Part shown: positions 43,326 through 53,900 of the stretch, piece after piece | How the letters are laid out: every line of letters starts with the position of its first letter | Position numbering within the stretch: the stretch's first letter is position 1 | Assembly (NCBI GenBank): GCA_052034525.1 | Contig: JBPOIK010000028.1 | Location: forward strand, 1 to 64,000 | Direction: 5' to 3' | Length of the DNA stretch: 64,000 nucleotides | DNA from: JAFGJQ01 sp052034525 | Lineage (GTDB): Bacteria > Planctomycetota > Phycisphaerae > UBA1845 | Notes under the pieces: generated by a model | What the model was told of the DNA's origin: nothing | The model's input: only the letters and a program-made list of their open reading frames with translations | The model's database searches: none | Made by a program: the position numbers and the translations under genes

Positions 43326-44196
43326 GTTCGCTGCACTCCCTGGCCACGCACTGGCGATAGGCGGCCAGCAACTGTCTGGCCAACGGGCCGGGCCGCCCGT
43401 CGGCGATGTCCTTGCGTTCCACGCGAATGACCGGCATGACCCGCATAACGGAGTTGGTCAGAAACACCTCGTCCGCATCCAGCAGGTCGTCGATGCCCAG
43501 AACGCGTTCTTCCGCTGGAATAGAGGCCCGGCGACACAGTTCGAGCACCAGTGCCCGGGCGATGCCGGGCAGCACGGGCGTGTCCAGTCCGGGCGTCATG
43601 AGCGTGCCGCTCCGCACGACGAACACGTTGGTGATGGCGCCCTCGGCCAGCCGGTTCTCCGTGGTGAACCAGAGGGCTTCGGCACAGCGCTGCGCCCGGG
43701 CCGCTCGCAGCGCCAGCAGCCGCGGCAGGTAGTTGGTGGTTTTGTGACCCGCCAGCGGATCCGACGGAGAAACGCGATGGTGTGAGATCAAAACGGTCAC
43801 GCCGCTGCGGTAGAGTTCGTCCGGGTAGTCCGCCGCGCCGCCGGCCGTTGCGCAGATGGTGGGGTCGGGCTCGCCCGACGCGTCGCGCACGGAGCCCGCG
43901 CTGACGGTCAGGCGCGCGCGTCCGCTCGTCACGCCGTTGAGGCGGAGGAGTTCCACAAACTGCTCCGCGGAGGGCAGTCGGCTGCGTTCGAGAGGAAACA
44001 GCAGTTGTTCGGCCGAGCGGATGAGCCGCTGCACGTGCTGTTCAAGCCGGAAAAGGCGGCCCTGCTCCGCCCGCATGGTCTCAAACAGGCCGGCGCCGTG
44101 CAGGAACGCTCCGTCGTCCACGGAGATCCAAGCCTCCCGGCGGGGGACGAACCGACCGTTCAGCAGGACGATGTCTTCCACTTCTGCCGACTCCAC
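43318..44196 (-). CDS. pabC: aminodeoxychorismate lyase-like class IV aminotransferase
   Basis: A 292-residue class IV PLP enzyme: LLNGRFVPRREAWISVDDGAFLHGAGLFETMR at the start, the PLP Lys in PLAGHKTTNYLPRLLAL, and a C-terminal ALWFTTENRLAEGAITNVFVV. It could be 4-amino-4-deoxychorismate lyase (folate), a branched-chain or a D-amino-acid aminotransferase. The adjacent pabB remnant 6 bp upstream argues for PabC. It overlaps the Nif3-like gene downstream by 8 bp. Confidence 0.85.
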   Translation of the reverse strand: MESAEVEDIVLLNGRFVPRREAWISVDDGAFLHGAGLFETMRAEQGRLFRLEQHVQRLIRSAEQLLFPLERSRLPSAEQFVELLRLNGVTSGRARLTVSAGSVRDASGEPDPTICATAGGAADYPDELYRSGVTVLISHHRVSPSDPLAGHKTTNYLPRLLALRAARAQRCAEALWFTTENRLAEGAITNVFVVRSGTLMTPGLDTPVLPGIARALVLELCRRASIPAEERVLGIDDLLDADEVFLTNSVMRVMPVIRVERKDIADGRPGPLARQLLAAYRQCVARECSEHA

Positions 44197-44202
44197 GCGA
44201 TT

Positions 44203-44882
44203 CTATGGGGTGCCGCGCGTCGCTGCGTCGTGGCCGAGCGCGCGGATCATGCCGGTCGCCTTGGCCAGAGTCTCTTCGTATTCCGCCCGCGGCTGACTGT
44301 CGGCGACGATGCCGCCGCCGGCGTAGAGATGCACGGCCGGTCCATGCATCACCATCGTCCGAATGGCCACGTTCAGCGACAGCGAACCGTCCAGGCCGAT
44401 GCACCCGACGGCACCACAATACCCGTCCCGCGGCGTGGGCTCCAGTTCGTCGATGATCTGCATGGCACGGATCTTCGGGGCGCCGGTGATGGAGCCGCCG
44501 GGGAACGCGGCCCCAAGCAGGTCCACCCGGGTCCGGTCGTCGGCCAGCGGGAGCCGGCGCCGACCGTTGCGCACGTGCCAATCCACGCCACCGACGTACC
44601 GGGTGTGCGGGTGATGGTCACGGATGACCGCGGTGTCGTACAGCGCGAACCTCACGAACGGCTGCAAATGCCCGCGGCGGCGTCCGTGTCTGCCTCCAGC
44701 GTGAGGACCGGCTCGCAGCCGAGGATTGTGTATTGTCGTGCGGGAGTGTCGGTCGTGGACCGTTGGAGGGCAGAACCTCCGGGCGCGTCATGGAACGCGA
44801 CCGTCGCCCATTCCAGGGGCGTGTCGCACGGCGCCTGGGCGACCGCGCCGCGAATTCCGGTGTCGCCGGAGTGGGCCCGCAT
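44203..44882 (-). pseudogene. pabB: aminodeoxychorismate synthase component I, internally deleted
   Basis: Fragments of PabB/TrpE in the right order but lacking the middle. The 5' part encodes an N-terminal domain (TPLEWATVAFHDAPGGSALQ, then QYTILGCEPVLTLEAD). The 3' part encodes the chorismate-binding end: GGSITGAPKIRAMQIIDELEP, YCGAVGCIGLDGSLSLNVAIR and LYAGGGIVADSQPRAEYEETLAKA. The two parts are in different frames, meeting near 44660-44700. About 220 residues are missing, including the KGTRPR and KDRAEHxMIVDL regions needed for activity. The whole is about 230 codons long against about 460 normally. A real deletion or an assembly collapse are both possible. Confidence 0.85.
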
Positions 44883-45028
44883 GGCCGCCCCAGTATACTC
44901 CGAGACGCCCGCAGGTGCGAAAAGAGCCGCTGCGTTGACAACCGCCATAGGCGGGACTAAGAATGACAACCGTACGAACGGAGCACAACCACGCGTCAGG
45001 CTTTTCGATTCGTCAAGGATGGTGTGCC

Positions 45029-46270
45029 ATGTCTGCTCGGCGAATAATGACGATTGCAGGGTTGCTGGGAATGGGCGGATGGTGTTGGGCGCAGCCGGCC
45101 GAACCGGCGGCGGAACCCGCTTCGCCCGCGGTCGCCTTCGTGCCATATGTCGGCGAGGTGACCGGAGACAGCGTATACGTCCGCAGCGGACCCAGCACCA
45201 ATTACTACACGGTAGGCAAAGTGAATGCGGGTCAGCGAGTGACCGTGCTGGACGAAAAAGAAAGCTGGGTCGGCATCGCTCCGCCGGCGGGCTGTTTCAG
45301 CCTGATTGATGTCCGGTATGTCGATCGCGACCGCGACCCGACGGTCGGCATCGTCAACGGAGAGCGGGTGAATGTCCGGGCGGGCGCGGACGGCGTGCGC
45401 GATCCGTACGCCGTGCAGATGCAGTTGGAGCGAGGCGCACACGTGCGCATCCTGGGTGATTTTCCGAACGGATTCCTGCGCATCGAGCCGCCCCAAGGCG
45501 CGAAGCTCTGGGTATTCGGACAGTACGTGCAGCGGGTGGAAGGGGCCGACGTGCCCGTAGCGTCGACCGCGGACACACCGGCGGATGCTCCCGTTCCCAC
45601 GACGCAGCCCGCCGGCGAAACGGCGACGACATCGGCCGATACGACGCGGATCACGGTCCCCGCCGCGCCGCCCGGCGCCAAGACGGACAAAGGCGATCGG
45701 GCCGTTCTGGAAGCCCTGGAAGCCGCGGTGAAGGCCGAGATGACCCGGCCGCTGTTTGAGCGGAATGTCCGCCCTCTGGCGGAAAAGTTCCAGGCCCTGG
45801 CCAACCAGACCAAAGACGAGTACACGGCGCACTATGCCAGAACCAGAGTGGCGCAGTTGCAGGACCTGGCGGACACGATTGAATCCGTCAAGAAAGCCTA
45901 CGACGTACACGGCGGAATCGCCGGAGAGCGCGAGCAGTTCGCCCGCGAGCGGGAACGGATCAAGACGGTGCGCATCCGCGAGCCGGAGGGCTTCGCGGCC
46001 GAGGGAGAGCTGCGGGAAAGCGCGGTGTACGCCTCTCCCACGGGGCCGCGGCGGTACCGGTTGCTCGATCCGGGCAAAGACGTCACGCGCACGCTGGCCT
46101 ACGTGGAGATCCCGCCAGACAGCTCGATCGACGTGACGAAATATCTCGGTCGGCGGGTGGGTGTGCGGGCGCGGACGAAGCAATTGAAGGTGGACAGCGT
46201 AGACCCGGTCCCGATCATCGTGGCGGACGAACTGGTGCTCCTGGAGGAGGCTCCGCCGAAGGTGGAATAG
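45029..46270 (+). CDS. SH3b-domain secreted protein
   Basis: A 413-residue protein with a signal peptide (MSARRIMTIAGLLGMGGWCWAQ). Two bacterial SH3 domains follow, the first at about residues 40-85 (YVGEVTGDSVYVRSGPSTNYYTV... GQRVTVLDEKESW), the second at about 105-160 (GIVNGERVNVRAGAD). A Thr/Pro/Ala-rich linker comes next. The C-terminal half is helical, with a long coiled-coil-like region at about 215-330, and a final beta-rich domain at about 335-410. It probably acts at the cell wall or surface. It is divergent from the pabB remnant. ATG at 45029 is preceded by AAGGA. Confidence 0.85.
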   Translation: MSARRIMTIAGLLGMGGWCWAQPAEPAAEPASPAVAFVPYVGEVTGDSVYVRSGPSTNYYTVGKVNAGQRVTVLDEKESWVGIAPPAGCFSLIDVRYVDRDRDPTVGIVNGERVNVRAGADGVRDPYAVQMQLERGAHVRILGDFPNGFLRIEPPQGAKLWVFGQYVQRVEGADVPVASTADTPADAPVPTTQPAGETATTSADTTRITVPAAPPGAKTDKGDRAVLEALEAAVKAEMTRPLFERNVRPLAEKFQALANQTKDEYTAHYARTRVAQLQDLADTIESVKKAYDVHGGIAGEREQFARERERIKTVRIREPEGFAAEGELRESAVYASPTGPRRYRLLDPGKDVTRTLAYVEIPPDSSIDVTKYLGRRVGVRARTKQLKVDSVDPVPIIVADELVLLEEAPPKVE

Positions 46271-46387
46271 AATGCGGCCGGCCCGGCGATCCCGGTGCGA
46301 TCGCCACAAGGCAAGCTGGCCGGGCGGCGGGCGAGGCGATACGGTTTCCTGTGGCGGGCGTTTGCGGCGCGTGGAGACAACAGGTTT

Positions 46388-46573
46388 ATGAGCGACAGGT
46401 GGAATCGATTCGTGCGGGCGGCGGCCTGCGTGACGGGGGCCGGCGTGCTTCTCCAGACGGTCGGATGCGACCCGAACGGCCTGCTGACCCAGTGGACGCT
46501 CAGCGTCGCCGGCAAATTCCTCACGAGCTACTTCTACGACCTCTTGAACGTCCAGCCGCCGTTCGTGTTCTGA
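46388..46573 (+). CDS. small 61-residue predicted lipoprotein
   Basis: MSDRWNRFVRAAACVTGAGV followed by LLQTVGCDPNG, a signal peptide with a lipobox at Cys28 (TVGC). The mature 34 residues (GLLTQWTLSVAGKFLTSYFY, then DLLNVQPPFVF) are hydrophobic and aromatic. Short lipoproteins like this recur in planctomycete genomes and are usually unannotated. No strong ribosome-binding site. It sits between the SH3 protein gene and gpsA. Confidence 0.55.
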   Translation: MSDRWNRFVRAAACVTGAGVLLQTVGCDPNGLLTQWTLSVAGKFLTSYFYDLLNVQPPFVF

Positions 46574-46667
46574 CGGTCTCCGCCGTCTTGCACGGCGGGA
46601 GGGCGGCCGCCGTGTCAGGGCGGAACGACTCCGCCGCGGCGCCCCATCCGTCCGGCAAGCAGTGGTC

Positions 46668-47669
46668 ATGGCAACACCGGTTGAAACCGCAACGATCATC
46701 GGCGACGGGGCGATGGGCACCGTGTGCGGACTGATCCTCGCCGGCCGCGAGGTCCGCGTGCGACTCTGGGGCCCGTTCGAGGAACACATCCGACAGATCG
46801 CGGCGGACCGCGAGAACCGCCGGTTCCTGCCCGGCCACCGGCTCCCGGACAATCTGATCCCCACGACCGACAAACGCGAGGCGCTGACGGACACCGAGCT
46901 GATCGTCTCGGCGATTCCATGTCAGTACACGCGCGGCGTGTGGGAGGGGCTCCGAAGTTGCTATCCGCGGGGCGTACCGGTCTGTTCCGTGACCAAGGGG
47001 CTGGAGATCGACCGGCTGATGTGGCCGACGCAGATCATCCGCGACGTACTGGGCGACGCACCGGTGGTAGCGCTGTCGGGCCCGAGCATCGCCCCGGAGG
47101 TGGCCCGCGGCCTGCCGGCCACGGTCGTCGCGGCGTCAGACGACCTGAACCTCGCGGAGCTGGTGCAACACTCGTTCTCCACGGAAACGTTCCGCGTTTA
47201 CACGAACAACGACCGCCTCGGCGTGGAACTGGCCGGCGCCACGAAAAACGTGATCGCACTGGCCGCCGGCATCATCGACGGCATCGGGGCGGGCGACAAT
47301 GCCAAGGCCGCCCTGCTCACCCGCGGGCTGGTGGAGATCACGCGGTTGGGGACGGCCATGGGCGCTCAGCCCGGCACGTTCAAAGGATTGGCCGGCATTG
47401 GCGACCTGGTGACCACCTGCATTTCCCCCATCGGCCGCAACCGCACCGCCGGCGAGAAGATCGGCCGCGGCATGGGCATGCGGGAGGTGATTGACTCCAC
47501 GCCGTCCGTCATCGAGGGCATCCCCACCACGGAGGCCGTTCTGGAACTGGCCATGCGGCACAACATCGAGATGCCCATCACGCACGCGGTGCATTCCGTA
47601 CTGCACGGCCACCGCTCCCCGCGTGAAGCCATCCACGACCTGATGACCCGACAACTCAAGCCGGAATGA
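46668..47669 (+). CDS. gpsA: glycerol-3-phosphate dehydrogenase [NAD(P)+]
   Basis: A 333-residue enzyme that reduces dihydroxyacetone phosphate for phospholipid synthesis. The NAD-binding start is ATIIGDGAMGTVCGLILAG, a modified GxGxxG. SVTKGLEID, ALSGPSIAPEVARGLPATVV, the catalytic Lys in GATKNVIALAAGI (Lys near residue 190) and GLAGIGDLVTTC are all present. The ATG at 46668 was preferred over the GTG at 46662. The NADH site reads GDGAMGT where most have GAGSWGT. Confidence 0.95.
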   Translation: MATPVETATIIGDGAMGTVCGLILAGREVRVRLWGPFEEHIRQIAADRENRRFLPGHRLPDNLIPTTDKREALTDTELIVSAIPCQYTRGVWEGLRSCYPRGVPVCSVTKGLEIDRLMWPTQIIRDVLGDAPVVALSGPSIAPEVARGLPATVVAASDDLNLAELVQHSFSTETFRVYTNNDRLGVELAGATKNVIALAAGIIDGIGAGDNAKAALLTRGLVEITRLGTAMGAQPGTFKGLAGIGDLVTTCISPIGRNRTAGEKIGRGMGMREVIDSTPSVIEGIPTTEAVLELAMRHNIEMPITHAVHSVLHGHRSPREAIHDLMTRQLKPE

Positions 47670-47918
47670 GCCGGAAAAAGCACCCGATCGGCCGCGTGTT
47701 CAAGGCGATTCCGCGCCCGGGGAGGGCGGGAATGCACGGCTTTGAGATCGACGATACCTTCCCATGCTTCGCCGAAGGCAAGTGGTTGCACAACAGGACG
47801 AGCGCTCGAACCCCCACACCGGGTCCGCGGTTCAGAGACAGTGATACAACGCGCGGCCGAACCGGCCCGATCGCCGGACCGGGCGGGCCACCGCGCGCCA
47901 CCCGCCTCCCGACACCCG

Positions 47919-48404
47919 CTAATCGGCGGCGTCGGGGGCCCCGCTGAACGACTGCAAGGCAAGATAACTCAGGCCGAATCGCTTGATATTGTCGAGCTGC
48001 TTGTCGAACTCGTCGAAGTGCGACTCCTCGTCGTTGACCAGTCGCTCGAAAATCTGTTTCGTGCCGTTGTCGGCATTGGCAGCGCACTTCAGCGCGAAAT
48101 CGTTGTAGACGGCAATCGCGCCCTGTTCCATTTCGCAGGCCCGGGCCACGATCGCCTCCGCTTCGGTCACGATCTCCACCGGCCCGGCCGTGACCATCTC
48201 CACATCGCCCTTGAGGAATAGAATACGCTCCGCCAGCGTCTCGACATGCCCCATCTCCATGATGGCGATCCGCTTGAACAGCGCTGCCAGCGGGCCGAAC
48301 CCCTGGTCATCCAGGTGAAAATGCCAGTACATGTACTGATGCACCGCCTGCAACTCGTCAGCCACCGCCCGGTTCAGAAGCTCAATACTCTTGCCTTTGT
48401 CCAT
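47919..48404 (-). CDS. bfr: bacterioferritin-like ferritin family protein
   Basis: A 161-residue four-helix protein. Ferroxidase ligands are visible in LNRAVADELQAVHQYMYWHFHLDDQGF, MEMGHVETLAERILFL, EMEQGAIAVYNDFALKCA and NDEESHFDEFDKQLD. The length and the H-x2-E pattern (GHVETL) fit bacterioferritin. The Met that binds haem at the dimer interface is not obvious. It oxidises and stores iron. The ATG at 48404 has GGAAGGAA upstream. It is 124 bp downstream of the MFS gene. Confidence 0.9.
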   Translation of the reverse strand: MDKGKSIELLNRAVADELQAVHQYMYWHFHLDDQGFGPLAALFKRIAIMEMGHVETLAERILFLKGDVEMVTAGPVEIVTEAEAIVARACEMEQGAIAVYNDFALKCAANADNGTKQIFERLVNDEESHFDEFDKQLDNIKRFGLSYLALQSFSGAPDAAD

Positions 48405-48527
48405 GAGCCGTATTCCTTCCAGTGGAAAGTCCCTGGTTCCCCGGTCCGCCACGCCGTCCGGAATCCGTCATCCTGCACAATTCCCCGCTCAACGCAACCC
48501 GGACCTCAGACCCGGCCGCGATGTCGG

Positions 48528-49748
48528 CTACGAACCGGACGCCTCGGGCCCCATCGCTTCGCCGCCGACCAGGGTGTCGGCCATCGACTCTGCCGCCTCC
48601 GGCGTCTCCTCGAACCGCACGCACACGGCCGCGGCCACCAGCAGAACCGCCAGAACATATAGCGATTCGCGGAACGTGCCGCTCCAGTCGAACACCATGC
48701 CCGCCAGTGCCGGAGTCGCCGCCGCGAACATGTTCGACGAGAACAGGTATCCGTACACCCGACCCACGTGCGGCGCGCCCCACCGCCGGCCCGCCGACGA
48801 CGCATATAACACCAGCACTCCGCCGTAGTTGAAACCCGCTACCGCCGCCAGGACGGACAATCCCACCGCAGACGACAACAGCCACGGGTGAAAAGCCAGC
48901 AGCGCCGCCTGGCCCAGGAGGTTGGCCCGGATGGCCGTCCGGGCCGGCATGACGTCGAAGATCAACCCCCACGAAATCCGGCCGATCGCGTTCGCCACGG
49001 CAAACACGGCCACCGCCAGCGCGCCGGCCTTGCCGCCGAGGCTCATGTTGAGCTGGCTGAGGTTCGCGTTCACGGTGAGGCCCGCCGCCAGCCCGGAGAC
49101 CATGGCCGCGTACAACACCCAGAACGCCCGCTCGCGCAGGAACCGGGCCGGAGGGGAAGATCGACGGGCCGGGTCGTCCGCGCCTGGCGGATACCGAAGC
49201 AGCCACGCCGCCGGCAGGCACACCAGGAAAAACGCCAGCCCCAGCCACCGCATGGTGGCAAACGGCGTCCACCCCGACCCGCTCATCAGATGCTCGCTCA
49301 CCTGCGAAATGAGAGCGGCCCCGCCGCCGAAGCCGGCCACCGCCACGCCGGTCACCAGCCCTTTGCGTTCGGGGAACCAGCGCATGCCCACGGCAATCGG
49401 AACCAGATACGCCAGCCCGACCCCCAGGCCGCCCAGCACGCCCATCCCCGCCACCGTGAATAGGAAATGGATTCGACCGAGCCCGGCCAGAAACCACCCC
49501 GCGGCGAACACCAGCGCGCCGAGCGTGGCCATACGCGTGGGGCCCAATCGCTCGAGCAGGCGACCCGCCACGATCGTCGTGGCCGGAAACACCACGTAGA
49601 ACATGCTGAACGGAAGCTGGGCCGTGCCCTGCGCCAAGCCGGTCGTTTCGTGCAGATGTCGCACAAACACCGACCAGGCGTAGGTCGCACCCAGGCAGAC
49701 CTGCATAATCACCGAGGCGGCCAGCACCACGTAAGCGCGTTTGGTCAT
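48528..49748 (-). CDS. MFS transporter, oxalate/formate antiporter (OFA) family
   Basis: A 406-residue transporter with 12 predicted spans. The start (YVVLAASVIMQVCLGATYAWSVF) and LPIAVGMRWFPERKGLVTGVAVAGFGGGA-type loop (RWFPERKGLVTG) are OFA signatures. OFA members exchange organic acids such as oxalate and formate; many have unknown substrates. It lies 17 bp downstream of rsmH. Confidence 0.9.
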   Translation of the reverse strand: MTKRAYVVLAASVIMQVCLGATYAWSVFVRHLHETTGLAQGTAQLPFSMFYVVFPATTIVAGRLLERLGPTRMATLGALVFAAGWFLAGLGRIHFLFTVAGMGVLGGLGVGLAYLVPIAVGMRWFPERKGLVTGVAVAGFGGGAALISQVSEHLMSGSGWTPFATMRWLGLAFFLVCLPAAWLLRYPPGADDPARRSSPPARFLRERAFWVLYAAMVSGLAAGLTVNANLSQLNMSLGGKAGALAVAVFAVANAIGRISWGLIFDVMPARTAIRANLLGQAALLAFHPWLLSSAVGLSVLAAVAGFNYGGVLVLYASSAGRRWGAPHVGRVYGYLFSSNMFAAATPALAGMVFDWSGTFRESLYVLAVLLVAAAVCVRFEETPEAAESMADTLVGGEAMGPEASGS

Positions 49749-49764
49749 GGCATGAGTCTACCGG

Positions 49765-50916
49765 TTACGATCCATTCCGACAGCCGGTTATTGCCCATCG
49801 CAACCGCGCCGATCGGGCGCGCGGGTTGGAGCTCACTTCCGCCGCGCCAGGCGTGATCGGGTGCTCGCATACATGCTCGTACAAGCCCGCCAGACGCCCG
49901 GCCTCCAGGGCGGCGGCCACTCGGTCCTCCTCCCCGCTGTGGAACGAGATGATCCCCAGCCTGCCGCCCGGGCGCAGGCAGTACGGCGCCTGGCGAAGAA
50001 GCTGCTCCAGGCCGCTGAGTTCGTCATTGACCAGGATGCGAAGGGCCTGGAACGTCCGCGCGGCCGGATGCAGATCGCCCGGGCGACTTTCCGGCCGCCG
50101 GCGCCATTGGCGCATCGAGATGCCCTTGGCCTCGAACACCAGCCGGACCAGCTCGCGAGTCCGCCGGATGGGCTGCCGGTCTCGTCGATCGACGATCAGT
50201 CCGGCGATGCGGTCCGCGGCCGGTTCGTCCGCCAGACGTCGCAGGGCCAGGGTCAGCGTCTCGCGGTCCAGAGAGGCCAGCAGGTTCGCGGCCGTATGCG
50301 GACGCCGCAGGTCCATCCGCATGTCCAACGGGCCGTCCTGCCGGAAGCTGAACCCCCGGGCGGGATCGTCGATCTGCATGCTGGAGGCACCCAGATCGGC
50401 AAACACAATGTCAAACCCGCTGATTCCCTCCTCGCCGAGCACCCGGCCAATACCGCCGAAATGCCGGTGGTACAACCGCAGGGTCGCCGGCGGCTGCCGG
50501 CGGCTCGGGACGTCGCCGGGTAGAACCAGAGCCACCGGCCTGTCCAGGGCATTCGCCAGCCGCTGTCCGGTGCGGGCCAGTTGCGGGCCGTCCAGGTCGA
50601 GCCCGATCAGCCGTCCGCCCGGCGCGATGCGGCGCAGAAACGCCTCCGCGTGCCCGCCGTAGCCGATGGTGCAATCAACGACCACGTCGCCGGGCCGCGG
50701 GTTCAACGCCGCCATCACTTCATCCAGCAACACCGGGACGTGCGTGCCCGCCGGCGTGCGTCCCTGGGCCCGCACGTGCTCGTGCATCTCCGGATGCGCA
50801 TCGGGCGCCAGCTCCTTGTACCGGTGCTCGAATCGCCTGGGATGTGTGCCCGGGTAGCGCGGCCGGCGCCGCCGGGGCGGCAACGGACCTCGTTCGGAAT
50901 GCTCTTCGGAACCCAT
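49765..50916 (-). CDS. rsmH: 16S rRNA (cytosine(1402)-N4)-methyltransferase
   Basis: A 383-residue RsmH. THVPVLLDEVMAALNPRPGDVVVDCTIGYGGHAEAFL is the family's start and SAM motif, followed by DIVFADLGASSMQIDDPARGFSFRQDGPLDMRMD and, at the end, RPGGRLGIISFHSGEEDRV. It methylates the ribosomal P-site base C1402. An unusual basic N-terminal extension of about 60 residues precedes the conserved start. In most bacteria rsmH heads the cell division (dcw) cluster; here no mraZ, ftsL or mur gene is near. It could start at a later Met, for example within HPEMHEHV. Confidence 0.93.
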   Translation of the reverse strand: MGSEEHSERGPLPPRRRRPRYPGTHPRRFEHRYKELAPDAHPEMHEHVRAQGRTPAGTHVPVLLDEVMAALNPRPGDVVVDCTIGYGGHAEAFLRRIAPGGRLIGLDLDGPQLARTGQRLANALDRPVALVLPGDVPSRRQPPATLRLYHRHFGGIGRVLGEEGISGFDIVFADLGASSMQIDDPARGFSFRQDGPLDMRMDLRRPHTAANLLASLDRETLTLALRRLADEPAADRIAGLIVDRRDRQPIRRTRELVRLVFEAKGISMRQWRRRPESRPGDLHPAARTFQALRILVNDELSGLEQLLRQAPYCLRPGGRLGIISFHSGEEDRVAAALEAGRLAGLYEHVCEHPITPGAAEVSSNPRARSARLRWAITGCRNGS

Positions 50917-50986
50917 TGCCGCAGATTCTACCGCGCGCCGGAATGCCGGCGATCCTCCGTTGTCGCGCATTCCGGCGATTCCCGCG

Positions 50987-53900
50987 TCAATACGTGGCGA
51001 CGATGGTCTGTTCGCCTTCCAGCGTTCCGGGCAGTTCGATCCACTCCTTCCGCGGATCAAACCCGGACCACGGCTGGCCGTTCACGCTCACACGGCGGAT
51101 CGGCCGGGCGTCCGGGTGACGCAATCGAAGGAACACGCGTTTCGGGGGCGTTCGCGTCGGCGGTGTAAGGCTCGCTTCGATCCGACCGGCCCCCGCCTGT
51201 GATTTCAGCTCCAGCGAGAGCGGCCCGAAGTGCGTCGCCGCCCGATGAATGGCCGCCGTCCGCCCGTCCGCCAGCCAATACCGCGGGATTGCCTGTCCGA
51301 GGTACAGGTCCGGCCCGTCCTCCCGCACGAACATCAGCCGCAGCCAGAAGGTGCTCTGAGCCTCATCCGACGTCTTGAAATGGTCACCGAACGGATAACC
51401 CAGCTCCGGCGCGGAGTGTTCGTTGCACATCCGCACGTCCGGGTAGAATGCGGAGGCGAACGCGTTGAAGTACGCCCGCAGGTAGTGCTTTACCTCGTCG
51501 CGCCACAGATACGACGGCGGACCGTCCAGCAGGTTCGCCTGCATGGAGAACCCCCCGCGCGAAAACCAGAACCGGTCGAACACGGGAATCGAGTACCCGT
51601 ACCGGTCCGAAATGTACAGGTTGTCTTCGTAATCCTTCAGAATCCACGTCGCCTCCGGCGCATCCGGCGGGATCAGCCCGTAATACAGCAGGAACATCGG
51701 TCCTTCCAGCGTCTCGCGAATCCAGCCAAGCGCGCGACCGCGCAGATGCAGGTGCGAGGGGTACTTCGGAACGTAGGTGCCGTCCCGCAATCGCACGACC
51801 GGCGTGCGGATGCGCGCCTCCGTCAGTCCCCGCATCACGTCCTGGGAATATGCCCGCGCCTCCCGCACCAGCCGCTCGGCCTCGGGGTGTCCAAAATCCG
51901 CCAGCGCCGCCGCCAGGGCCTCCAGTCCCCAGGCCGAGGCCGCGTTGGTGGCCAGCCAATACCAGTAGTCCTGCACGTCCTCGAGTCCGCCGGCGGGCAG
52001 AAATCCATATTCGATGGGACGCGCGTCCGGCGTCTTTCCGTTCTGCGTGGCGTGCCGCTCCCGAATGATCCAGTCGCACGCCGCCACCAGTTTCGGCGCC
52101 GCCTGCGTCATCCAGGCGCGGTCCCGCGTGTGCCACCAGTGCTCCGCCATGCCCCAGCAGACGTAGCCGTGCGATTTGTTGTACCCGCCCATCTCGTGCC
52201 CGCCGGACCCGTAGAACAGCCCCTCCGTGCCCGCGAAGTTGCCCGGCAGCGGCGCTGTTCCCTGAGACTCCAGGTACGAGTCCAGGCAGCGCCGGGCCAC
52301 ATCGGCGTATCCGCGCCGGTCCAGATCGCTGATCATCATGATGGCTTCGTTCGGGAAGTCTCCATAGTAAAACGAGCCGACGTGGGCATGCAGGCGATCC
52401 GAGTCAACCTCGCCCTGGCAGTTGATGAGCAGGTGCCGCAGGTGCGCCCGGTAAAAATCATTCAGCCACGGTTCGGGTGTTTCGATCTGCGTGCCGGCCG
52501 CCGTGCGCTCGATCCAGAAATCGCAGACCCGCGCCGCGTCCTCCATAAAATCCCGCCCGCGAAGCGGCTCGATCTCCGCCTCCCCGGCGAGGGTGATCGA
52601 CGGCACCATCGCGTGCATGGTGTGCGACTCTCCCGGGCCGAGCCGCCGCGACCAGCGCAACCGGGCGCCGTCGGCCGTCCAGGCGTCGGCATCCGCCCCC
52701 GGCAGCACCAGCCGCACCCGCTCGCCCTCGGCCGTGACGGCCGACACCACATCCCCGTGCATCACCAGAGGCTCCGGCGGATGATCAAACGGCTCCGAGA
52801 CGAGCGTCAGCGATGCGGTGGCCGGGATCTGATCCGACGTGTTAACCACGCGGATGCGGACCAGCAGCACGCTGGGGTCATCCACGCGCACGGACTCCAG
52901 CGGGCCGTTCAGCGCGTCCAGCACCGTCCACTGTTCATAGAGCAACGGACCTTCCTGCCACCAGGTCCGCAGCACCGGCAGGTAGCCTTCCGCCAGCTCT
53001 CGACCGCCGCGGCGATCCGGCCCCGGAAAACCGAAACGCAGGCGGAGCCCGCTTCCCGGCCAATTCTTCCGGTCGGTGTCTTTCCGGCTCCGAGGCAGAT
53101 CAAACCAGCGCGGCTCGCTGGTGATTGTGACGTCGCCGTTGGGATCCTGCCGCATGGTGTTGCGGTTACCCGGCAGTCCATGCACGAAATACAGGGGTCG
53201 CTTGAGCGGCATGTCGTCCCACGCCCGCATCAGTGTCTGTTCAGGCTCATCGAACACGCGATCATAGACGCCCTTCGTCGGATACTCCTTGAGCATTGCG
53301 CGCCAGCCGTCCGGCGTTATGCCGTCATCCGCTCGAACCACAAGCGAGCCCAGATCGTCCACGAGAATTCGATCGCCCCGGGCCACCTCATCGGCGGCAA
53401 AGGAAAACGACCGCTCCGCCGAACGCACGGTGACGATCGTCCGGTCATAACGCCCGTCCAGAGGATCGACGGCCATGGTCAGGTCGGCTTCCACCGCGCC
53501 TTCCGCCCCGGCCCCCAGCGTCCATGAGCCGTCCTCCGCAACGACCGCGGCCGTTCCGGGCACCGCTCGAACGGCCCGAACGGAACCGTTGTGAATCTCC
53601 AGGCGTCCGCGCTCGTCACCGCGCGGCCCTGCTCCTTCCATCCGGGGTTTGTCGAAGTGCAGCCGCACCGTCAACGGCCGGCAGATGCCGTCGGTGAACG
53701 CCTGCATTCGTTCCACCCGCGGCAACGACGGCTCGCCCGCCAGCCGCACCTTCAGCGTTCGGCGGAACGTCACGCCGTTCTCGCCGACTTCGGGAAACTC
53801 GCTGCGCGCCGTCGAAGCGAATGCGATCGACGCGGTTCGACCGTTCAGCGTCACGTGAGTAACGGCCGGTTTCCACTGACCGTTGGTCCAGTCGTCGGTC

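Noticed and set aside
47666..47947. 93-codon plus-strand frame overlapping the gpsA stop by ATGA
   Set aside because: The overlap is suggestive, but there is no ribosome-binding site, the second half is Pro/Arg/Thr low complexity, and it runs into the ferritin gene on the other strand.
51230..53527. Long plus-strand frame opposite the glycosidase-like gene
   Set aside because: Antisense to a signal-peptide-bearing protein with sensible composition. The opposite translation is Arg/His/Gln-rich and has no motif.
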